Assembly: GCA_963693315.1 (NCBI GenBank)
Contig: OY856186.1
Span: 235,457,135-235,521,134 of the forward strand
Direction of reading: 5' to 3'
Origin: Diogma glabrata
Taxonomy: Eukaryota; Arthropoda; Insecta; Diptera; Cylindrotomidae
Length of the DNA: 64,000 nt
Part shown: positions 44,440 to 53,486 of the stretch, one piece after another
Position numbering within the stretch: the stretch's first letter is position 1
How the letters are laid out: every line of letters begins with the position of its first letter
Made by a program: the position numbers and the translations under genes
The notes under the pieces: model-generated
Database searches by the model: none
Told to the model about the DNA's origin: nothing
Seen by the model: the letters and a program-made list of their open reading frames with translations, nothing else

Positions 44440-44935
44440 ATCAAAAATTAAAACATTTTTCCAATTTTCCAATTCTAAAAGTATTGCAAAAAATATTGCA
44501 AAAATTGAAACTTTTTTCAAAATTCTAAAAATATTCCAAAAATTCTTACAAAATCAAAAATTGAAACTTTTTTCAAAATTCTAAAAATATATATAAAATT
44601 CAAAAATTTTATTTTTTTTTTCAAAATTCTAAAAATATTCCAAAAGTTAGAATAAAATCAAAAATTTAAACTTTTTCTAAATTCTAATAATATTCCAAAA
44701 ATTCTTAAAAAATAAAAAAATTCAAACTTTTTCCAAAATTCTAAAAATATTGTAAAAATTATAACAATATCAAAAATTGAAACTTTTTCCAAAATTAAAA
44801 AAATTGTAATAAAATCAAAAATTTAAAATCTTTCAAAATTCTAAAAATATTCCAAAAATTCTTAAAAAATCAAAAATTGAAACTTTTTTCAAAATTCCAA
44901 AAATATTTCAAAAACTATAACAAATTCAAAAATTT
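44440..44935 (-). repeat. Tandem array in foldback centre
   Basis: The same ~65-bp unit in the opposite orientation (CAAAATTCTAAAAATATTCC, AAAATCAAAAATTGAAAC). Confidence 0.8.
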
Positions 44936-46390
44936 CCATGTTCAATTATATTTGCGTAAACAAACAGCTAAATTTATTTTTCCAAAAAATTATCTAAAAA
45001 AATACATGAAATCATTTTTTTGACACACTTGACAATATTTTTTTGATAAACTTATAATGCCATAATGCTCAAAAATAATAATAAAATTTCATGTCAAACA
45101 AATAATTAATTTTATTTTTTCCAAAAAATTGGATAAAAAAATAAATAAAAATCTTTCTTTTGATACACTTGACAACTTTTTTTTGACAAACTTATAATTC
45201 TCAATAATAATAATAAAATTTCATTTCAAACAAGTAATTAATTTTATTTTTTTCCAAAAAATTGGGTAAAAAAATAAATAAAAATATTTCTTTTGACACA
45301 CTTGACAACATTTTTTTGACAAACTTATAATGCAAGAATCTAGATTTTGGTCTCACATACCAATCCCGACCATCAAAATTTCTCCAAGTTCAATATTTCT
45401 ACTCGCAATCACTTAAAATGAAAGTTTTTTAAGCAAAAAATATGCAAATTTCCTTGTTTTGACACACTTGACGATTTTTTGACACACTTCCAGTACAGTT
45501 ATTGAACATGTCGTCCTTTCGGCTCTTCCCATTGAGTAAACCTATTTTTAGAAATTTTTGAAATCCGTCCAGCTGTTTTCTAGATTTCGTAGGTTGTGAC
45601 AGCCGGCCGGCAGACATACATACATTTTTTTGCTGCTTTTTTAGAATCAGTAGGTCCTAAAACGTCGAGAAATACCAAAAAAAGTGGGGGTAAGAATTTC
45701 ATTTTGAGCTCATGTATGTTATACTTAGGTCTTTCAGACCGAAGCAAAATCTTTTTTTGACACATTTGACAACGTTATTTTGACAAACTTATGATACTAA
45801 TACTTTATAATAATATAAAATTTCATGTCATACAAATAATTAATTTTATTTTTTTCCAAAAAATTGGGTAAAAAAGTAAATACAATTTTTTCTTTTGACA
45901 CACTTGACAACATTTGTTTCTTCTAATGCAATAATCTAGTTTTTGATCTCACATACCAATCTCAACAGACAAGATTTCTCCAAATTCAATGTTTCTACTC
46001 GTAATCACTTAAAACGAATGTTTTTTTAGCCAAAAATATGAAAATCTGCTATTTTTGACACACTTAATGATTTTTTGACACACTTCCAATACAGTTATCA
46101 AACACAACGTCCTTTCGGACCTGTCCATAGAGTATACCTATTTTTAGGAACCAAAATTTTTGAAATCGCTCTAGCGGTTTTCTAGATTTCGTAGGTAATG
46201 ACGGCCGACCGGCAGACATACATTTTTAAATTAAATTAAAGACATACGTTTTTTTTTTTGCTTTTTTCGAATCAGTAGGTCCTAAAACGTCGAGAAAAAA
46301 AGTGGGGGTAAGAATTTCACTTTTGGCTCATGCATGTAATACTTAGGTCTTTCAGACCGGAAACATTGCCGGAATTCTGATTGAATCGAT
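44936..46390. repeat. Foldback centre with two long direct repeats
   Basis: 45331-45752 and 45918-46372 are direct copies: AATCTAGTTTTTGATCTCAC-like start, ACTCGTAATCACTTAAAA, GTCCTTTCGG, TTTTCTAGATTTCGTAGGT, CCGGCAGACATACAT, AGTAGGTCCTAAAACGTCGA, AAGTGGGGGTAAGAATTTCA. Between and before them lie repeated TTTTGACACACTTGACAA units. The block ending in AAGTGGGGGTAAG has an inverted copy at 44195-44285. Confidence 0.82.
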
Positions 46391-46394
46391 TTAA

Positions 46395-46960
46395 AAAAAT
46401 GCCAAATATTACAATAAAATCAAAAATTCCAACTTTCTTCAAAATCCAAAAATATTAAAGAGAATATTACAAAATAAACAATTCAAACTTTTTTCAAAAA
46501 TTCTAAAATTTTTAAAAATTATCATAAAATCAAAAATTTAAATTTTTTTTCAAAATTTAAAAATATTCCAAAAATTTAAAAAAAATCAAAAATATAAACT
46601 TTTTCAAAATTCTAAACAATCCAAAAATTATTATAAAATCAAAAATTGAAACTTTTTTCAAAATTCCAAACATATTGCAAAAATTATAACAAAATCAAAA
46701 ATTCAAACTTTTTCTAAGATTCTAAAAATTATAATAAAATCATAAATTTCAATTTTCTTCAAAAGTTCAAACATAATCAAGAGAATATTACAAAATCAAA
46801 AATTGAAACTATTTTCAAAATTCTAAAGATATTGCAAAAATCAAAACAAAATAAAAACTTTTTCAAAATTCTAAAAATATTCCAAAACTTTTATTATATA
46901 TAAAATCAAAAATGAAACTTTTTTCAAAATTCTAAATATATTCCAAAAATTAATCAATCT
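46395..46960 (-). repeat. Tandem array, ~65-70-bp unit, right
   Basis: Inverted partner of 43521-44190 with comparable unit order. Confidence 0.85.
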
Positions 46961-47807
46961 TTTTAAAAACGACATTTGATGCAACAACTTGATATTTCCC
47001 AGTTGTTCCTATAAGTTGGGAGGAGTTGAAACTGGATAGAAACATGTCCAATTTAATGTTCAAATACATTTCAAGTCATAAAAATAATTACATACTTAAT
47101 TTTATTTTTTTCCAAAAAATTGGGTTAAAAAATAAATGAAAATCATTCTTTTGACACACTTGACAGTATTTTTTGACACACTTACAATAATCAAGGTTCT
47201 GGTCCCACATACCAATGCCAACCATCAAATTTTCTCCACATTCAATGTTACTACTCGTAATCACTTAGAATGATCGATTTTTTAAGCAAAAAATGCTCAT
47301 TTTCGTGTTTTAACGCACTTCATTATTTTTTGAAAAACACTTGACACACACTTTCTTTCACCAATACAAATTTCGTCAATACTAAACATACCAAATGTTT
47401 TAGGCATTTTCAAAAAAAAAACTATAAAACATGCGCATTTTCAAAAGAATACAGGGTGAATATAATATAATACTATAGGGCATAGTATTTATTATTCAAA
47501 AAAACGTAGAAAAATCTGTTTTGAATCCTAAAACTTTATCTTCAAAATATGATAGCACATAATATATTATCTATGTAAACCAAAAGAAATTACTAAAAAT
47601 GTATGCCGACAAAACTGCATTACAAAGCAATAAATAAAAAATTCAGAATTTAGATTTTTTCATTCGTTCCACTCATACAAAATTTTGATTTAAAGAAAAA
47701 TCCACAAATAAATGTACATTTTCAAACGAATTGCCCAATTAATATATACTGCTGACATTTAACATTTTAATTTACAAAAGTTTTATCTGTGAGGAGAGTA
47801 CACCCTG
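46961..47807 (-). repeat. Foldback inner arm, right
   Basis: Inverse of 42621-43520, with high similarity, only scattered substitutions and small indels. Confidence 0.88.
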
Positions 47808-48151
47808 TTTTTCGATGATATGATTTTTCGATGTAATGATTTATTCATTACATCGAATATTTTCGATGTAATGATATTTCGATGATATGATTTTTTTTTC
47901 GATTTTACGATTTTCGATGGTATGATTTTTCGATTTTGTGAATCAAATTTTCGATGATATGATTTTCGGTGATGTGATTTTTCGATGCTATGACTTTTCG
48001 ACGTAATGAATTTTCGGTGATATGATTTTCGATGTTGCGATTTTCGGTTGTGTGATTTTTCGACGGTATGATTTTTATTTTTCAATTTATTGCTTTTTTT
48101 CGACGTAACGATTTTCGACGGTATGATTTTTCGATGATATGACACGATCCG
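47808..48151 (-). repeat. Terminal minisatellite, right
   Basis: Inverted counterpart of 42281-42620. The inner units match closely; the outer units differ in number and sequence, so the arrays have changed independently since insertion or before. Confidence 0.95.
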
Positions 48152-48358
48152 ATGCTGCGCATTATTTTGGAACAGCTTGCCACAACATTCAGAATTGAAT
48201 TGAAAACTATTAACCAGTTTAATGCACAGAAACATTGTCTTTCGTTTCGTTCTTTATACATTCAAATAACATCTAGAATTATTATTTACAGTTAACGTAT
48301 ATTGTATAATTTAGTATGTATAACTTATTTACATTTCAAATATGAATTAAATAAATTT

Positions 48359-49675
48359 TTTTTTTTTTTTTTTTTTTAATAAAATGTGTTGTGTAATAGG
48401 GTTTAGAATATGTGTCACAACAACACAAATACCTTTTAAGACCTAGGTCTAGACCTGGGTCCCACAACAACTGGCGTTCTGAGGTGTAGATTAACGCTTT
48501 TTTTAAACATCTGTGGGTTGAAGCCACCTGAGACTAAGTTTTCCGGCAAACTATTCCATTTGTACGCAGTTCGGACAAAGAAGTCTCTCTGCGATCTGCC
48601 AGTATGACAGCGCGGGATCTTTACCGTTTCACTGGTTGCGGCAGCCGATTGCCGAGTGGAACGGGGGTAAGAATAAGTTTGAGGCATGATGCCGCTGATT
48701 TCATCTGAGCACTGTTGATGACGATATTTGTAAAAAACAACGAGGTCAGCAACAGTGCGACGATGTTGTAGGGAATCAAGTTGTGATGTCAAAGTTCGAT
48801 CACCTACAATTCGTATAGCTCGCTTTTGAACAGAGTCCAAGAGGGCCAAGATGGAAACAGAGGCAGCACCCCAAACTTGACAGCAGTACTCCATACAGGG
48901 ACGAATATAGGACTTATAAACATGGAGCAATTGGTATGGAGTGAAAAATTTTTTGCATCTATTTAGGAGGCCGAGTTTTTTAGACGCGCTTTTTGCCATC
49001 GCCATTACATGATCGTTCCAGAGTAGGTCATTTGAAACTGTGACACCCAATAAACGAATGTTTTTACATTCGCCTATTGGTTCATCACACATACTAAATA
49101 AAATATCTTTGGGGAACTCGGTCTTTAATCTGGAAACAATCAACAGCTGTGTTTTGGTGGAGTTGAAATTGACAAGGTTTTGGTCACCCCAGTCGGCGAC
49201 TTTATTCAGGTCTTGGTTCACGTTTATGGCAGCGTCTCTCCGGGCAGGATTAATTCGTTCGTGCATTTTACCTTTTGAAGGAAGGGGCTCGAACGACTTG
49301 TGCAGAGTACTATCATCTGCAAAACTATTTATTGGGTTGCTGGTGATTTTCAACAATTCGTTGATATAAATCAAAAATAGGGTTGGGGACAATACTGAGC
49401 CTTGGGGTACACCAGCGTTAATTAGTTAGACTCAGAAGAATATCCGTCTAAGGTTACCGAAATGTATCGGTCGGATAGAAAATTTTGAATCAGCTTCACA
49501 ACATTGGGATGAAAACCGTACGCAACGAGCTTGTTGATTAAGTTGGCATGCCAGACTCGATCGAATGCCTTGGAGATGTCTAAAGCGATAACGTATGTTT
49601 CACCACCTTTATCAAGTATGCTGTTCCAACAATGCGCTACATAGTTTAATATATCGGTCATTGTATAATTCGGCC
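48359..49675 (-). mobile_element. LINE B, 5'-truncated copy
   Basis: Bracketed by a perfect 58-bp direct repeat (48301-48358 and 49676-49733) present once in the opposite palindrome arm (51055-51112), so this is the target duplication. The poly(A) is the T run at 48359-48379. The 5' end is truncated within the reverse transcriptase at about 49660. A 15-17-base filler there (TTGTATAATTCGGCC) partly copies the target site. Confidence 0.92.
48436..49661 (-). pseudogene. LINE B reverse transcriptase, C-terminal part
   Basis: Residues from YVIALDISKAFDRVWH (catalytic Asp) through a frame break at about 49425, then PTLFLIYINELL, NSFADDSTLHKS (FADD catalytic box) and NFNSTKTQLLIVSR. The C-terminal region contains RPCMEYCCQVWGAA and SQRDFFVRTAYKWNSLPE. 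The frame runs into the 3' tail (VVVGPRSRPRS). No RNase H. The type is that of Jockey/CR1-superfamily LINEs. Dead through truncation and the frame break. Confidence 0.88.
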
Positions 49676-49814
49676 ATTGTATAATTTAGTATGTATAACT
49701 TATTTACATTTCAAATATGAATTAAATAAATTTAGAATACAAGAAAAAATTTTAGTTTCATTTTTATCGCAATGGATAACTAATTGCAGCAAATAATTTG
49801 TGTTTAATACAGGT

Positions 49815-50972
49815 GCGTTACTGAGAGAAATAATATTCTAATATTAAATAAAAGGCTTTTCTCAAATACAGAAACTCTTAGTTGATGAAAATTCGAAGCT
49901 GATCTTCTAGATTATAGAATAACTGGTTTAAACCGAGAGAAGTTTTGTTAGTTTTATCAATAAGTCCAATTTATAGATTAAGATTAACTTATTCAATTTC
50001 ATTTAATTACGAAATTCTCAATTTAAATCATCAACAATTATTTAAAGAATTTTACAATCAATTTAATAGCTATACGCTTCAAAATAGAATTTCAATAAAT
50101 TGATGATTTTGTGCAACTTTTATTCTCATTTTTACTCAAATAAATTACAATCATTTCTAGAACAACAATTTCTTGAAAAATTATTTCTAATACAGTTTTA
50201 TTTTGAGAAAATTACAATCAAATTTTTTTAACTCAATTTCTAAAATTTCAAAGTGATTCAAGGTAGATTCATAAATTATGGCTTATTCTTGATTTATGTT
50301 AAATTTAATCCATATTGGTATATCCAGGGTTCGCAACTAAATTTTATTGGAGTGCCAAAACATTTTTTTTTAATAATCGCTATCTTCGCGTGCCAATACA
50401 TTTGTGAAATAGTACATTTTGCTACAAGAGATGAAGAAATGAAGTGGCATGCAACTTTCAATGGGAGAAGAAATTAGCTGATCTACATTGAATTTCTAAG
50501 CGATAGAGTTGCAGATTTTCTAAGAGATTAGACTGTTTTAACTTATGTGAATTAATTTAAACCAGTAAGTTAAATAAATTTTCCTGAACTTAATTTTGGA
50601 TTTAACTAGTCTCATTTTTTATTAAGGTTGACATTGATTTCTATTTGCATTAAAATGACGAGTATGCTGCTCATGACCAAGTGGCCAGATTTTTTAAAAG
50701 TCATCAATTTCAGCCTGACTAAACATTAAACAAGATTTTTACATTCAAATTGTATGCGAAATTTTCTTTTTTATAATACTAAACGAAATAATAATTAATA
50801 TAATAAAATAAATATTTATTAAATATGTACTTAAGTAAAATATTAAATATTGCCTAAATATTTCTTAAAATAAAACTGATTATATTTTTTTATTCATATA
50901 AATTATTTAATATTTACCTTTAAAGAGAATCTATAATTTGAAATTATGAAAGATAGAAATAAACAAATAAAT
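49815..50972. other. Spacer of the palindromic element, no gene
   Basis: AT-rich. The longest frame (50253-50477) has no recognisable feature. The region is unique in the window. Confidence 0.5.
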
Positions 50973-51784
50973 ACCTGTATTAAACACAAATTATTTGCTG
51001 CAATTAGTTATCCATTGCGATAAAAATGAAATTAAAATTTTTTCTTGTATTCTAAATTTATTTAATTCATATTTGAAATGTAAATAAGTTATACATACTA
51101 AATTATACAATATACGTTAACTGTAAATAATAATTCTAGATGTTATTTGAATGTATAAAGAACGAAACGAAAGACAATGTTTCTGTGCATTAAACTGGTT
51201 AATAGTTTTCAATTCAATTCTAAATGTTGTGGCAAGCTGTTCCAAAATAATGCGCAGCATTTACGAGTCTATCGCTATCCTTTTTATTTTCACAGACAAA
51301 AAGTTCGCTGGAACCTCTCTGTCGCACGTATTCGTTCGTAGGAATATTGCACTTTTTAAAACTCGACAACCCTAATTCAGGACTGATTTTTTGCAGACAA
51401 CCCTATATCACCGTGTTTGTAATAAAATAATCTTTATTTTGACATAAAGTTTATTCATTAACCAGACCGGTGCAAATTACTAATTTCGATCTTCCTTTTT
51501 ATACCTGCCAACCCTAAGTTATGACGGGAAAAAAATAGACAACCTATCGTTTGCATATTCTAAAGGCTTCATACTTTTGATTGGTATGTCATTTGTCTAT
51601 TAACCGAAACGGTGAAATGTTTAGAAAAAATTAATTTTTAAATTTTTAATTAATCATATTCTGGACCGAAATTTTTTAGACAACCCACTTGCAATATATT
51701 TATTAACATATTTAATTTAATATAAAATACTTTTCATCCATTAACCAGTTCGGTGAAGGTCGTTGTATACTCGGATCCTATACT
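50973..51784 (-). repeat. Right arm, uninterrupted
   Basis: Complete inverse of the three left-arm parts. It holds the unoccupied forms of both insertion sites (CGCAGCAT at 51253-51260 for the foldback; the 58-bp LINE B target around 51055-51112). Confidence 0.9.
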
Positions 51785-52272
51785 ATAATAAGTATAGAAA
51801 TTTACACAAAACCCAAATCAAATAATATTAATATAAAACAAAATTATGTAAAACAAAATTATGAAAAACAAAACAAAGAAAACTATACTAAAATTACAAA
51901 GGTAGAAAAAAATAGTATCTTATTTAATTAGGAGCTAAAGTGCTACTTTTGTGTTGAGTTTATAGTTTGACCGCTGCCCGTCGGCCTCCCAACAATGATA
52001 GACGAATCGCAAAAAGTCACTGTATTATTTTTTTTTTCAAAACAACATGTTGCTTTACTGCTGCCATAAAAATACGGAAAAAAATGGCGACACATTACTG
52101 CCGTCGTAAAAATATGCAGTTACTTTATTGGGGCCGTACTCTCTAACGGCAGTAAAGTTAAATTTTACAGCAGTTTGCAGCAAAACAAATTAATTTGAAC
52201 AAAATAATTCATGAATGTATCCAAAGTTATAACATATTATTATAGAACAGGTATATATATAGTTTTCAGGAC
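51785..52272. other. No gene recognised
   Basis: It contains short repeated TACTGCCGTxxTAAAAAT motifs around 52060-52190. Confidence 0.4.
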
Positions 52273-52318
52273 AGTGGCGTACGCAAAGGGGGTTGCTGGG
52301 GGTTTGACCCCCCATGTT
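52273..52318 (+). repeat. DNA-transposon end, CAGTGGCGTA type
   Basis: CAGTGGCGTACGCAAAGGGG followed by a GGGGGTTTGACCCCCC hairpin is a terminus style seen in many animal hAT-like MITEs. The other end was not found; the adjoining LINE B insertion may separate them. Confidence 0.45.
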
Positions 52319-52518
52319 GCATCAAATCGGTTAAAAAATTATTCTAATATACTTTTTTTTTTTTGAATAAAATATGTTGTTATAGGGTTTACAATATGTG
52401 TAACAACAACAAATAAATACCTTTTAAGACCTAGGTCCCACAACAACTGGCGTTCTAAGGTCATGATGAACGCTTTTTTTAAACCTCTGCGGGTTGAAGT
52501 CACTTGAGACTAAGGATT

Positions 52519-53457
52519 TCAGCAAACTATTCCATTTGTATGCAGTTCAGACAAAGAAGTCTTTCTGCGATCTGCCAGTATGACAGCGTGGGATCTCGAC
52601 CGTTTGACTGGTTGCGGTAGCCGATTGTCGAGTGGAACGGGGGTAAGAATAAGTTTGAGGCATGATGCTGCTAATTTCATCTGAGCACTGTTGATGACGA
52701 TATTTGTAAAAAACAACGAGGTCAGCAACGGGGCGACGATGTTGTAGGGAATCAAGTTTTGATGTCAAAGTTCGATCACCCACAATTCGTATAGCCCGCT
52801 TTTGAACAGAGTCCAAGAGAGCCAAGATGGAAACAGAAGCAGCACCCCAAACTTGACAACAGTGCTCCATACAGGGACGAATATAGGACTTATAAACATG
52901 GAGCAATTGGTATGGAGTGAAAAAAATTTTGCATCTATTTAGGAGGCCGAGTTTTTTAGACGCGCTTTTTGCCATCGCCATTACATGATCGTTCCAGGGT
53001 AGGTCATTTGAAACTGTGACACCCAATAAACGAATGCTTTTACATTCACCTATTGGTTCATCACACATACTGAATAAAATATCTTTGGAGAACTCGGTCT
53101 TTGATCTGGAAACAATCAACAGCTGTGTTTTGGTAGAGTGGTTTTGGTCACCCCAATCGGCGACATTTTTTAGGTCTTTATTCACGTTTATGGCAGCGTC
53201 TCTCCGGGCGGGATTAATTCGTTCGTGCATTTTACCTTTTGAAGGAAAGGGGTCGAACGACTTGTACTATCATCTGCAGATAGAGATGATAGAGTAGTGA
53301 TGATAGATTACTATCATCTGCAAAACTATTTATTGGGTTGCTGGTGATTTTCAACAATTCGTTGATATAAATCAAAAATAGGGTTGGGGACAATACTGAG
53401 CCTTGAGGTACACCAGCGTTAATTAGTTTAGACTCAGAAGAAAATCCGTCTAAGGAG
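52519..53457 (-). pseudogene. LINE B reverse transcriptase, C-terminal part (after insertion)
   Basis: Continuation of the ORF beyond the RTE-like insertion. Frame 53230-52547 parallels 48436-49392 almost residue for residue (KTEFSKDILFSMCDEPIGEC, LLGVTVSNDLPWNDH, RPCMEHCCQVWGAA). A ~45-base duplication of an ATCATCTGCA segment at 53264-53322 breaks the frame around the FADD box, and further breaks occur near 53150 and 52547. Confidence 0.85.
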
Positions 53458-53486
53458 ACCGAAATGTATCTCTCTCTCTCTGGCGT

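Larger units (their letters stand above)
42275..48151. mobile_element. 5.9-kb repeat-only foldback element
   Basis: Flanked by a perfect 8-bp duplication, ATGCTGCG (42267-42274 and 48152-48159). The halves are inverted copies around about 45.2-45.3 kb. From outside in: a TCGA-rich minisatellite, ~0.9 kb of unique-looking sequence, a 65-70-bp tandem array, a block with the AGGTCTTTCAGACCG hairpin, then a centre with further arrays and two long direct repeats. No protein-coding frame except artefacts of the minisatellite. It must be moved by proteins made elsewhere. Confidence 0.88.
41744..51784. mobile_element. Palindromic element with ~811-bp arms (interrupted twice)
   Basis: Ends inverted around GGATCCGAGTATACAACGAC. 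The right arm 50973-51784 (812 bp) is the inverse of the left arm, which is split as 41744-42274, 48160-48358 and 49734-49814 (811 bp in total) by two later insertions. Each arm holds decayed subrepeats with CACCGxxxxGGTTAAT and GGGTTGTCTA. The spacer 49815-50972 has no recognised gene. The original element was about 2.8 kb. It resembles Foldback-type elements in plan; I found no clear target duplication. Confidence 0.88.

Noticed and set aside
53271..53330. Short ATCATCTGCA/GATGATAG repeats as a CRISPR or regulatory array
   Set aside because: A local ~45-base duplication within decayed LINE B coding sequence.
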